Position numbers and translations under genes: made by a program. From assembly GCA_910591455.2 (NCBI GenBank), contig OU342821.1, positions 17,931,787-17,995,786 of the forward strand: DNA of 64,000 nucleotides. Direction: 5' to 3'. How positions within the stretch are numbered: position 1 is the stretch's first letter; each line of letters opens with the position of its first letter. The DNA comes from Pholis gunnellus (lineage: Eukaryota > Chordata > Actinopteri > Perciformes > Pholidae). The notes beneath the pieces are model-generated. The model was not told the origin of the DNA and did no database searches. It worked only from the letters and a program-made list of their open reading frames with translations. Shown here piece after piece: positions 34,901 through 46,982 of the stretch.

Positions 34901-36694
34901 TGTGCTGGCGCAAAAGGTATTTGGTCTCATGTACACGTGATTTGAAAATGTTTCTTTTTTTCTTTTCAGCTGTGGATTTTTTCAACCAGATCAACATGCT
35001 GTATGGCACCATCACAGATTTTTGCACAGAGGAAAGCTGTCCAGTCATGTCTGCCGGTCCTAAGTAAGTTCATCATTTCCACCCGTTAAGTGTTACAAAA
35101 ACCAGCCCACAAGCTTTGCACTGCCGAGCTCAACAGGGTGTGGGTTAGAGGTGTTGTCAAAATAACTCTGGATCCATTTGGCAGCAAATGTGACCATAAT
35201 TCTAATGGAAAATGCAGCCCACTTGTTATCAGGATCATGCAAAAATACCGTCCTCTGGCCCCCTGCTGCCATGATCAGTGGATTCTCAGTGTTTTACATG
35301 CTAGTGTCTCGTAGGGAAAACTGAGCTTTGTCGTCCACGTTTCATGTAGGTATGAGTACCATTGGGCGGACGGAACCAACATCAAAAAGCCCATCAAATG
35401 CTCCGCTCCCAAGTACATTGATTACCTGATGACCTGGGTGCAGGACCAGCTCGATGATGAGACACTTTTCCCTTCAAAGATCGGTATGCCCCGTGTCCCT
35501 TCTCTCCATCCTGTCAAAGCCGTCTGTTCGTTGTGTTTGATGTGTTATGGTCCAACATGTATCACACTTGGCTCCAGATGAACATATTCAGAAGTTTCTC
35601 TCCTTCACAACGTAGCAGACTTCACATGCATACCAACACAGTTCTCAACCTCCCGACTAGCAGAGGCTTGTGCCGTGTAGGGTGCAGCCTTAATCGAGTT
35701 GGACGGCAGCCAGCACAAGTAAATATCTGCTCTGTTTGGTACATCTCAGTGGAAAGAGCCAATGGCTAAAGGTTCCACAATCACAAGATCTATGACTGGG
35801 ATCCATTTCATAGTCGCTCACCATCTTTAACAAAGCAGGGACTCCCTCATAAGATCACAAGACATCAGAAGCTCCACAGGACTAACACCAGCCTCCGGCC
35901 TATAAATGATTGATAATCCTAGAATAGTCTAGTTTGGTGTCCAAGTGAAGAGTGGGCCATGTCCAGCCTCAGGTGGGAGCTTTTAATCAAGAGCTCCTTG
36001 TCCTGTCACTCACCCGCTTCTTCTGAATAATTGATGTCGGGTTGTACTGTAGCTCTGTGTACACTGTAGGAAGCAACTCTCCACCGGGCTTCGGCACAGC
36101 ACATGGGAGCTGTACGGAGCTGTCGTAACAACCTCGTAGTTTCCTAACCACAGATGGCAGCGAACGTTAGCGTGAGGTGGTTCTGCGTTGCACTCATGAC
36201 CGTTTGCACTTCCCTTAAATCGTTAAAGACATTTAGAGAACAACATATAGCTGCATCTGCCTTCATTGCTCTGAGCTTTTGGGAGAAAAAGAAGATTAGT
36301 CCTTTGTGATCGTACTATCTGTATCTTTGGTTGCACGTTTTGTGAATCGCAGCTTTTCTCTCTCGCCCCACAAGGTGTCCCCTTTAAGAGAAACTTTATG
36401 TCGGTGGCGAAGACCATTCTGAAGCGCCTGTTCAGGGTCTACGCTCATATCTACCACCAGCACTTTGACTCTGTGATGCAGCTGCAGGAGGAGGCCCACC
36501 TCAACACGTCGTTCAAACACTTCATCTTTTTCGTTCAGGTATAGAATCCCTGACGTTTCAATCTTGACTTTTACGTATTTGACGCTGTATAATGATTCAT
36601 GTTTTTCCTCTTTCAGGAGTTCAACCTCATTGACCGGAAAGAGCTGGTCCCACTTCAGGAGCTCATTGAAAAACTGACAACCAAGGACAGATAA
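31970..36694 (+). CDS. mob1b: MOB kinase activator 1B
   Basis: MOB1 binds and co-activates LATS1/2 (and STK38) kinases in the Hippo pathway, in cytosol and nucleus. Six exons: 31970-31983, 32993-33159, 34970-35063, 35350-35483, 36375-36538 and 36617-36694. Phases agree and give 216 residues, the exact family length. The MST-phosphorylated threonines T12 (SSKTF) and T35 (HAEATLGS) are kept, as are the zinc ligands C79, C84, H161 and H166. The N-terminal MSFLFG, M43 in NLRMAV and the YGTITDFCTEESC segment favour MOB1B over MOB1A, as does the next gene being dck. Residues 141-142 are Lys-Arg where human has Pro-Lys (PFPKNF), an unusual change. The ATG is followed after 14 bases by a GTGAGT donor, the usual tiny first coding exon. 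Confidence 0.96.
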
Positions 36695-38690
36695 ACGACG
36701 ATGTAATCCTTATTTCTTTTTGGTCTTCTAATTTTTGCACAGATACCCACCCCGCCCTGGCTGTATGTATGCAGTATATACTATATTTCCATTCGGGGAG
36801 ATGTTTTTAAGAAGGCCAGGAAGAAGGAAGGATCTTGATAGGTTTAAGGCACCAGGACTAATGCTATCAGGGATTACACACTCAATTGAACAAACCACAG
36901 ATTAACATATTGGACAAAATGGTTTTAGCTGTACCGGAAAGATCCCCAGTGTTCAGTCATGGCTTACTTTAAGGATAATATAGACATATATATTCATTAG
37001 TTTTCTATTTCACTGCACAGATTCTTTTCTCTTTCTTTTGGATTCCTGAAAACACCCGGCGGTTTCACGCTCTTAGATTCCCGTTCCTAAGAAGAGTGTG
37101 GAAGCAGAGATGCTGTATCGTTAGGGCAAGAAGTGAAGCCAGCCTTTAAGCCCATTTCACCACACTAGCTAGTTATTTTACCCATCAGTCTACAGAGAAG
37201 GATCTGGGTTACTTTTCACATCTGTAAGAGCCCACATCTGTCAATACAAAATGCTCCTAAGTGCCTAGCATGGCTCATAATTGCCCTACATCAACAGTGA
37301 GAGCTGTAAGAAGATAAAGGCTATATACCACTGACATCAACATTTCCTCCTCTTAAGTTTCTGTGATTCTTAATTCCCTCTTATCTGTACTATAACCTGG
37401 TTTAAAGATATTATTTCTCTCTGTTTTTAAAACCACACTCCTCTCCAACCTTTTCCTTATTTAGTTAGACAGTCTCTTTACCGAGTGTTCTGTGCAGGTG
37501 ATGATAAATGAATGTGTTAAAGGACGTAGGAGTGAGGCTAGGATATCGTCGTGTCGTAGCAGAGACTCAAAATCAGCTCAACTTTTAGCGTTTTCTAGTG
37601 ACCTGTTCCCGTGTACCAGTGGTTTCCCTCAACACTTGAAGTGGAAACACATTTTTAGGGAAAGTCTTCAAGGGATCTGAAACCTTAAATTGTAAATAAA
37701 TGCGCTCTAATAGAAGTAGAGACCCGTGTTTAAAGTCAAAGCCTCCACAGTTACAAAAACAATAGAAGCATTTTTTTTAGAATTGGATTCTGCTGCTGCA
37801 TCCCTTGTTATCTCACTCGCCATAAAGCACTTTGAACAATTGTCCTGACCTCTTTTGCCTGAATGTTTATTCTGCTTTGTGAGACGCTGTATCATGTGAC
37901 TGATCATAGTTTATTTCCACCCAAATGAATGTCGAATTGCTGAAATTGGCTCCAAGGCACAAGTGAGATTTCTTCTGCTTTTTTTTTGTTGTTGTTTTTG
38001 TTTTGTTGTCTAATGGTCTGGAGTTGTTTGTTGCCGTGCTTCAAACAGCAGATGCATGAACCCTTCCCGAGCTCAAAGTGTAGTTTACTATGCAATAATT
38101 GACACAACACTAAAAGGGTTGACCAGTTACTACTTTATCTAATGTTACGTTTCCTTTTGTCGTGCATAAATTCTGCTGTGTGATGGAAATAGAATTCTCT
38201 TTCAGGTTTGGTTGAAACGAAAACCCGGTGAGATGAACATTTTATATATCTTTATATATAATTTGTCCGAGGTGTAATACTTCAATGCACACATGTAAAT
38301 ACTGAGGGTTAGACCGGTCTTAAAGATGATTTTTTTTTCAGCGAGCATGGAGTGGTTGCTTTTGGTTTAAAGAATGCGTTGAGTCTTTTTAGAGGCTGCT
38401 CCCCCCCCCCCCCACCCGGATATTAAAATCTTGTTTGTTTTTATTGTGGAGTATCTTTTTCCACGTCCTTAGTTAACTATTATGAATGTTACTGCTCACC
38501 AGATATCTGCAAATGTAATAGAAATCATCCTGGAAGCATCTCATGCCGTAAAAATATCCTATTGCCTACAGTGTGCTCCTCCTCGACTGTAATAATGACA
38601 TGTTTGTATATAATGGCTTGGTAGAGGGTTTCAATGCTACTGAATTGATTTATGCTGTTTACAAGGAAAATAAAGGTGGTCTTGACTCTT
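36695..38690 (+). other. mob1b: mob1b 3' untranslated region
   Basis: About 2 kb of noncoding sequence follows the TAA. AATAAA at 38669-38674 is the likely polyadenylation signal, followed by GT-rich sequence. A 13-C run lies at 38401-38413. No further gene is seen. Confidence 0.55.
38669..38674 (+). terminator. mob1b: Polyadenylation signal AATAAA of mob1b
   Basis: The last AATAAA before a repeat element begins at about 38722; GT-rich downstream sequence (GGTGGTCTTG) follows. Confidence 0.5.
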
Positions 38691-38721
38691 TGAATGAATT
38701 GTTTGTTTACCTTGTAGCGTA

Positions 38722-39345
38722 GCGGTGGAAAGCAAGTACATTTACTGGAGTACTGTACATTCACATTTATAGATTAAGATTTTACATTTAAACATACTAG
38801 TTTATAAAGTATGATTCATTGTTGCATATTAAACCAACCCAAAGTATTTAAAGCAGTTACAATTAGATCCACTTCAACCAACAACAATATTAAAGTGCTG
38901 CATTCATGTTTATGCAGCAATATGAATATAAGTCTGATGCAAATAATTCAGGATAAAGAGTACTTTTACTTTTGTTGTTGACAATGCTCTTCTACTTTTA
39001 CTTAAGTAACATTTACAATATATGACTATGTCTTACTTGTAGATTATTTATCATTTGTGGGATTTGTTCTTTGACTTACGTAAATGCATTTACTCATCAT
39101 TTTTAGGTACTCGAGTATAGTATTTCAATATCTTTATACTATATTGTAGTTTTTTCCACTACATTTAATTAACATGTTCTAGTTAGTTTTCAGGTAAATA
39201 ATTGATAAATGCTGCAAAACATGCGTAATAACAACACCGACTGTGACCATTACATGTACATGTTGTTGCTTCTAACATACTTGTATTTACCATATTGAAT
39301 GCAGGGCTTTTACTTGCAGCTGAGTGTTTTAACAGTTTGGTAATA
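38722..39345. mobile_element. Nonautonomous element with AAGTACATTTACT ends, abutting dck
   Basis: The stretch begins GGTGGAAAGCAAGTACATTT. It contains GATTAAGATTTTACATTTAA, TTAAAGTGCTGCATTCATG, CTTTTACTTAAGTAACATTT and GAATGCAGGGCTTTTACTTG. I recognise this as a very abundant teleost repeat. No coding frame is present. It ends within about 220 bases of the dck start codon, so it reaches the dck promoter region. A second fragment of the family lies in dck intron 6 (43848-43905). Confidence 0.55.
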
Positions 39346-39562
39346 CGCCGCTAACTTGGGTGCAACGACACTCAACACAGAGCAGCCTGGAGCCGGAGAC
39401 ACGTGAGCGACAGCAGCTGCTTCCTGGGCGGAAACACAGCTGTGCAAACCCCGCCTTTTCCGGTCTTCGGTTCGCTGCCGCTAAAACTTTAAACAACAAG
39501 GAAGTTCCTGCAGCTGCTGCAACGCCCGCTTTAATCAATAAGCTTATTTATAAGCTGAAAAC

Positions 39563-42500
39563 ATGTCTTTTACTCCGAAGAGGTCGTGTCCCGATGCAAT
39601 GAACGTTTCGATGAACGACTCAACGGAGAAAAGGATACACCGGATATCAATCGAGGGAAACATTGGTGAGTGCAGAGCTTGTTATGGCAAAAAACGACAT
39701 TTCACTAAACAAGTTTAAAAAACAGCTGGTACGTTACAGTAACGTGACGTTAACCATCGTTGGACTTGGATTTAAGGATTTTATTTGTGTAACGTGAAGC
39801 GTTTACCGCCTTTAACCAGACTACTATCACTCCCTCTACTACACAGGCAACTAATACGCGCGCTTTATGTGTTGCAACATGTTTTTTATTCTCCACGCTG
39901 AACTTGAATTTCTGCATTATTCCTTTGGCGCGCAGCGGCCGGCAAGTCCACCTTTGTGGGCCTTTTGGATCAGGAGAGCGGGGACTGGGAGGTGGTACCG
40001 GAGCCGATCGCCAGATGGTGCAACGTGCGAACAAAAGGCAGTGACTTTGAGGTACTGTACATTTCCAAACGCAGTGCGCTCCCAGCTGACGCCCACATGC
40101 AGACACTTTATGGTGTCTGATGTGTGTTTTTTATTACGCACTATCCTGCAATCCTCTCACAACCGCTGTTTCAATGTTGCACTGTAGCGATAGCTGGAGG
40201 AGTCTTCATCTGTGTTTCGAGGGCAGCTGCCAGCTCTGTCCACATATCTGCACTGGTCACTCACCGCCTCCACACACCCAGAGGAACAGATGAGCATGCC
40301 ATTACCGGTCAAACATCTCTGACCTCCCACACTGCTGCAGGCCTAGCCTCACCCGCACACTCCATTTCAGTGGTTCAACACACACCCATATATATAGATA
40401 TATATCTATATATAGACTCTGTATTTGGGATTAGTCATTGCTTTTATGCAGGGCTGGAATTACCGGTTTATTTGTATTAACCGCCAACCTGTCGTTTATT
40501 TCCCTGATTTAATTGTTCCGTCTCTAAATCACTAGAAAATAGCAGAAAATCTCCGTCACAATATTGCAGAGCACAAAGGGAAGTATGCTGAGTGTGTCTT
40601 TTGTCTGACCTACAGTGTAATGCACAGATATGATAATCAGTTTACTCTCATAGAAACGCTGCAAATTTGGCAATTGTGTCATCATGTCAGCTCTACTTGT
40701 GTGGTATTTACTGTATATATTTTTGGGATGTTAAAAATAGTACAAATTGTTTTCTAGAACTCCAACTTGACCAGTTTGAAGGCGGCAACATTTTGTTGAA
40801 AAATTGAGTTTTACACTGTACGTGTAAAGTTAAAGCCAAATAACCACAAATACATTTTTGGTTCGTACAATTGTAATTCATGCGGAATGTGTTCTGCACC
40901 ACACACTGTGGAGTACAGTGTAAAGTGATAGTACAGGGATATTATTATCAGTATGTACAACCGTCAGGAGTCCTCTTGGAGGTGCCACAACTCTGTATAA
41001 TAAGTCTCATGCCCTCTCCGCTTACGGAGCAGAGTCGTCAATAGTTTGACGGATTCACTCATGACGGAATGAGTGAGTGTAGGAAAAGCCTGCTCCAAAT
41101 GTTGGTCTTGGATGTTGTAATCTATAATTTTAAACTATAGATTAAACTTTAATGCATCTCAATGCTGCATTCATAGAAAAACTGTCCAGCAGGTAGGAAG
41201 AGGACATGTTTAGATATCGTATTAGGTAATACTAGCACTAATATAAGGAATTTGGAGCTGATTAGATTTATGTTGAATAATTAGTTGTTTAGTCCTCTCT
41301 CCAGCAAAAAATACACATTAAACATTATTTTAATTCATTAAATGTCATCAAAGATTTTGATATGTCTGAAAATATGCAGTCACTGCAACTTATAAATGAC
41401 CAGATATTACAAACACTTGCACTGTACACTAAGCTGTGATTGCTGCAGGTGTATTTATCTTTTCTTTACGCACACATTTAAATTTGGCCCTCTCCCGTAT
41501 GTCGCAGGAGCTGACCACATCTCAGACGAGTGGAGGGAACGTGTTGCAGATGATGTACGAGAAACCGGAGAGGTGGGCCTACACGTTCCAGAGCTACGCC
41601 TGCATCAGCCGGGTGAGAGCTCAGATCAGGTCGGCACACGGGAAGCTCCGCGAGGCCGAGAACCCGGTGCAGTTCTTCGAGCGGTCCATCTACAGTGACA
41701 GGTAGCAGTGACAAAACGGAAGAAAAATGAAAATATTTCACAAATACTAGTATAAAAATAATTGTATGCAGATTCAAATAATAAAAAAGTTTTTTTTTTT
41801 TGGTCAAAACAGTGTTTGAAAATCGTTGATTTCACGTTTCAACAGTTGAAACTCAATAGAAGGAAATTCTGATGATCATTTAAGTCATTTATTAAGGACA
41901 ACGCGTAACATTCTCAGCTTCTTTCTTGTGGTGATTTGTTGCTTTTTCCCAATATGTATTAGTGGAAATGTAATACTTTTGGGTTTTGGTTTGACAAAAC
42001 AAAGAACTCTGAAATGAAGCCATCTAGTAAATTATAATACATCATTTTTACCATTTTTTGATATGGACAAATTGTATTGTATTTATCAGAACTAATAAAT
42101 CGTCAGTTTAATCAGAGACGTTGATGCATTCATAGACGAAGGCTGCTGAACCTTTTCAATACAAGAAATGACCACATTTGACTTTTTATAATCTTTATAT
42201 TATAAATTTTTAGTTCACTCTTTGTAACTTTATCACGTCATGGCTCAAGAATGCAGTCAATCTTTTTAACTAAACATTTTTCTTAAAGATAACCACAGTA
42301 ATGTGAGTACTGTGCAGCTTCTACTAAACACTGATATGTTCCCTTTTTAAAATAAAGTATGTTTGAAGTTGAAACTCCTTGTCCTTCATGTCCTAGGTAC
42401 ATCTTTGCAGCCAACCTCTATGAGAGTGAGTGCCTGAATGAGACGGAATGGTCCATCTACCAGGACTGGCACGGCTGGCTGCACAGCCAGTTTGGGAAGC

Positions 42501-44356
42501 ACATCGAGCTGGACGGTATCATCTACCTCAGAGCTTCACCAGAGGTACTTCTGCTTCTTTTACTGTAGCGCTCACATCAGACAAGAGTGATCGCTATGGG
42601 AAATGGAGATGTTTTCACCTTTAGAATTAAAACAACGTACTAATGTCCCCTTTTGATGTGCACGTGTAGAGATGTTTGGAGCGGTTGCACCTGAGAGGCC
42701 GAGAAGAAGAGCAAGACATCCCTCTGGAGTATCTGGAGAAACTCCACTTCAAGCACGAGAGCTGGCTGCAGCACAAGACCATGACGTGAGCCCACACATG
42801 CACACTGACTTTTATGGCACTTCTATGCATTTCTGAGAGGACAAAATGCGTGTTTGTATGTCCATGCATCCATCATCTTTAACCGCTTATCCTGGTCAGG
42901 GTCACGGGGGAGCGGAGCCGATCCTAGCTGACATTGGGCAATTTCTTAGTATGTGTTTTTAAAAGAAATGGATGAGGCGGGACATGTGTGTGTGTGTATA
43001 AGATGTATTTTACTAAGATGAACAAAGCTTCACCACAGAAGTGACAAAACGCCGTCCTTTTTCACTAACCGTGATCCCGTGTTGCTCGTGGCCCTCAGCA
43101 TGGAGTTTGAGTATCTCAGTGATGTGCCGGTCCTGACCTTAGACGTGAATGAAGACTTTAAGGGGAATGGAATCAAGAGCGCCGACATGATTGAGAAGGT
43201 GAGTGACGGTTGAGCCTCGTTAAAGATTTGAAATGATTTGAAATGATGCTTTCGGATTTGTCTCCATCCAAATACTCCAACAGGACTTTGAGGGGAAACA
43301 TCCTGTTGGAATACTACAGGGCTTTATATTATTATTATTAATAATAATAAACTTTATTTAAATAGCGCCACTCATAACTTAAAATGCAGCTCAAAGTGCT
43401 TCACAAGAGCAAAAACAATAAATTCATAAAATCCTAAAGAGATACTAAATAGGATGATACGAGTCAGGTTATAATAAACCATCTACCCTTCTTTTGCAAC
43501 TTTGAAATGCTTGAAAAACTTAATGTTAATGTATCAGTGATAATAATCTAATGACATATAAAATTGAACAATGCCAGCTTTACAAAAGAAATCTCCAATT
43601 GAAGTATGCGTCTATTATTGAGCCCTAAAGGTTGTTTCAAGAACAACAATGTGTGTATTTTGGCAGAATGAGGCATCGCGCTGCGCTGGAATCAAGAAAA
43701 TACTTTAATTTGAAAAGTAGTCTAGAAACCACTTTGTTTGTTTTGGAAACGTGTTCAAATTTTTGCCCGTTTTCAATTTTAAAATGGGTCTTTTGGAACT
43801 CGATGATTGACGAAAAGAGATTTTTGCCAGAGCAGAACGTTTGAGTACATTTAGCTGATAATACTTCTACTTGGGTAAAGGGTTAAATGCAGGACTTAAC
43901 CGAGCATTTTAATATTGTGATGTATTGTGAATACTTGATCCCTGCGTTATCTGTACAGTTTTTGAAGAAGTTGTCATTGTTCGTCTTTGGGGGAAATTAA
44001 AATCTCACCTGTTGCAGCTGACCTTTTAAAAGCATAAAAGGGCTGACGTATTTAAACAGGTTTTGAGGCTTAAGTCACGTGCGCAGTGAGATCTCTCCGA
44101 TACCGAGACACACACACTCAGGTTTCACATACGGAAACGAGGCCTGAAGAGCTGCTTATGTAGCGTTTACAGATTTCACCACCACTCACAGACGGCATTA
44201 AACAGGAAGTGGTCCCACACTGTCCTCCGCACAGATGACACAAAGCAACTTGTTTTTCTAGTTGGAAGCAAACAAAGAAAGGGAAAGCTTTGTTTGCCGC
44301 TGAGCGTGACTGTTGTGGTTGTGTTTCAGGTGAAGGAGTTCTTGAGCACGCTGTGA
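39563..44356 (+). CDS. dck: Deoxycytidine kinase
   Basis: This is the salvage kinase that phosphorylates deoxycytidine, deoxyadenosine and deoxyguanosine (and nucleoside analogues) to monophosphates. Seven exons: 39563-39665, 39936-40051, 41508-41701, 42397-42544, 42670-42785, 43099-43198 and 44330-44356. Phases agree and give 267 residues (human 260). The start MSFTPKRSCP aligns with human MATPPKRSCP. The P-loop GNIAAGKST is at residues 32-40, the catalytic glutamate is E57 in VVPEPIARW, the ERSIYSDR motif follows, and the LID arginines lie in HLRGREEEQDIPLEYLEKLH. It ends VKEFLSTL, identical to human. Two intronic fish repeats are noted separately. The N-terminal tail before the P-loop is a little longer than in human and differs in sequence. 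Confidence 0.96.
42863..42941 (+). repeat. Fish interspersed repeat fragment
   Basis: Phrases such as TTAACCGCTTATCCTGGTCA and CGATCCTAGCTGACATTGGG are hallmarks of a retroelement-derived repeat very common in fish. It lies in dck intron 5, truncated on the right. Confidence 0.55.
43335..43435. repeat. SINE/LINE-tail-like fragment
   Basis: The sequence TTTATTTAAATAGCGCCACT followed by AAATGCAGCTCAAAGTGCTT is the conserved end of a fish short interspersed repeat. It lies in dck intron 6. The exact family is not assigned. Confidence 0.5.
43848..43905. repeat. Fragment related to the element at 38722-39345
   Basis: It contains GTACATTTAGCTGATAATAC and AAATGCAGGACTTA. These are parts of the same abundant teleost repeat as the element upstream of dck. 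Confidence 0.45.
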
Positions 44357-44532
44357 AGATCGCTCAGCGATTGGAAAATCGAATCTGCTCCACAAAGGAG
44401 GAAGCGCTGGATGGAGTGAATTTTTTTTAACCATGAAATTATATATAATTAATATTAAATCTTTCTTACATCTGTGTATTTATATAATTCTTTGTGTGCA
44501 AATGAGAATGTCTGTTGGTCCTCGCAAATGAC

Positions 44533-44538
44533 AATAAA
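44533..44538 (+). terminator. dck: Polyadenylation signal AATAAA of dck
   Basis: It lies 177 bases past the dck stop codon and is followed by a TGTTTGTGG stretch, a typical GT-rich downstream element. The 3' UTR is thus short (about 44357-44555). Confidence 0.75.
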
Positions 44539-44555
44539 CTTGAAATGCTTGTTTA

Positions 44556-45574
44556 AATGTTTGTGGTCATCTAATATTTACCATGAAAGCTGCTGTAAAT
44601 AGAAATCCAGGGATTATTGATTTAATACATTTACACTAAGTATTCGTCTCCTGGTGTTCCGACTCTTCCACAAGATGTCGCCAGTCTCCCGAACAGCTGT
44701 CCAGTCGGCTATTTTTTGACTGCTGAGCTTTTCTTTACCTGGTAGCTCCAATGGGATTTGATTACCTGAAATAGATGGCTTATTTTCACTTATAGCGCCT
44801 TTTATAATAGGGTGTGTGTGTGTGTGTATATAGAGAGAGAGAGATCGGTGTGTGTTGCTAAGTTAAACCCCTCGACTTTAAAAATAAGTTTAAAATCAGC
44901 ACTGACTGTAGTTAAGTCAAATTTAAAATGTGTATAACTAAAGTATGAAATCAATTCACACGGTATTGATTTTAAAGTGTAATCTTTTGTAGAAGTGATC
45001 CAAGCTGTTGGGATTCCATGAAATCCTACAGTCAAACTCATAAGTGCGTCAAACTTCAATGCGTTGACGAATATTGAATACATCTGGTGACTTGTAATGC
45101 GCCTCCATTAGATACAAAGTAAATAATGGAGACATTGATTGTGAATGTTCGGTGCGCCACGCAGAGCAACTAGCTGACCCCCCCCCCGGTGTCGTCACGG
45201 CAGGAGGAGGGATGCCACTTTAAATATGGAAACAGACACGCTGCGCTCACAGAGTCTCTCCGCACGCTTTCCAGAAGCAGCGAGACAACAACACGAGCTT
45301 CTCTCTCTCTCTCTGAGATGACACCTGGACACGACCTGAACAGGTCCCGCGCGACATGAGGAGCGTTTGTTACAAGTTTAACTCGATTTGTAGAGTCGGA
45401 GGAATCATTCCAGCGAGATAGCGCCGCGCTCCTCGACTTATTTCTTACTTTTTCTTTTTTTATCCACGTGAAAAGCGCGACGTCTAGAGTAGGTGAAGAT
45501 TTTCCAACGCTGACTCCCAAGAGCTACTCCAATAACGCCCAGACTGGTCGGCTTTAAAGGCGAAGTTCGCCACC
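44556..45574 (+). promoter_or_regulatory. dck-slc4a4 intergenic region and slc4a4 5' UTR/promoter
   Basis: The right part (about 45180-45574) is richer in CpG and includes a TTTAAATAT sequence near 45220 that could act as a TATA-like box. It ends in a perfect Kozak context, GCCACCATGA, at 45575. The left part has a short GT/GA microsatellite (44813-44845) and no gene. The start site is not determined by sequence. Confidence 0.45.
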
Positions 45575-46949
45575 ATGAGTTCCGAGAAGAAGTAAGTGTT
45601 TGCTCTTTGTTACATCTGACTGCGTGGGGAACTTTACCGTTTCAGTCCATAGGCGTCGTTCAGGGCATTTCCTGGCCAGGTGTGAACGTGTAGATTCGGT
45701 ACCAGGTGAGTATGATTCACCAGCTAATATGTCCCATAGTCATTGTGTGATCCTGTGCGTAAATCTGTCTGTGGCTCATCTGGCTTTAGTTAGCCACAGC
45801 TGCCACAACTCTAGTAAAACGTCAATGTGCTTTCGATTGTGCAACTTGAGTTACATTATTTTCAATGAGACTAGTTACACCCCATGGCTGGATAAGCCAC
45901 TGTTCCCGCACCGCTGCGGCCGTGAACCTGTTGGCCTAATCTATGCTGCTAAGAACCACGTCGCTCTCAATTAGAGAGACGCGGGGAGCGCGGGCCAAGT
46001 GGCGGAGAGTTGTCTCCGGTGCAACTTTTATGATTAAAGCTGCGTATGTGTGCGCGCGCGCGCCTCACATACCATGTGGTCCATGAGCTGACACCCCTGA
46101 GAAATCTGCTTTCGGCGCGGGGCCAGCGCGTGTGTCTGTGTGTCCACGTTGCGCAATGACGCGACAAATGAAGACACGGTTCTGCGGGAACCTTTTTCTT
46201 TCGGTGAACCTCACCTGCAGCAGTGTGAGGGAGCCGTACAGTATCAGCCTGATTTCCCCCCCCCCCCCCAGAATATTTACTCTTAAGTGTTACTAAATGA
46301 GTAGCAAGAAGTGAAACCAAGACAACAACAGATGTGTGTGTGTGTGGGTGCAGACACTGTGACCAACACATGAGGATTCCTCATTGTTCTGTGTCAATTA
46401 TTCAGATTGTGAAATCTTTTGCAATGGAAGAAATGTTCTCTTTACTTTGTTCCATCCATTTGTTCCGTGACTCTTCCTCCTGGCCTCACCCGCGGCAGTG
46501 AATGCTCTTTTGTGCTCCGCTGACTGATGCTCTGTGTCCTTTTCCTCGTCCCTTCAAGTGTTGCTTACTGGAAATTCCAAAAGTCCAGACAGACCTGAGA
46601 AGCAGGGAGTGAACGACAGTTCAATTATGTCCACGATCACCTGAGCACAGGTGTGTGCAGACGTGTCCTTTGTCACCTCTACTCACTGAGAGTTTATGGA
46701 TTTGTGAATCTATAAACTACCGCCACATCCTTTATTTTAATATTCCATAAACTCATCGCAGCTTCTCCAATGTAGAGATTTCTTTCTTTCTTTTAATAAA
46801 TGTTCCACAGTTTTGGTTTGTTGGTTGGACAGAACCACACTAAAGACCTCTTGGGAAGATAGACAAAGAAGCTCAGGAAAATTGTTATTGGTTGCAGACC
46901 TGAAATCAGAAATCACTAAGTGATCGCTCACCTATTGGCTGTAACAACG

Positions 46950-46982
<33 letters not shown>

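Noticed and set aside
35256..35270. Possible CTCF-like motif (GGCAGCAGGGGGCCA on the minus strand)
   Set aside because: A C replaces the purine after GGC, so it is a weaker match than the three motifs reported.
44670..44690. CTCF-like string CCACAAGATGTCGCCAG
   Set aside because: Two mismatches at core positions; not distinguishable from chance.
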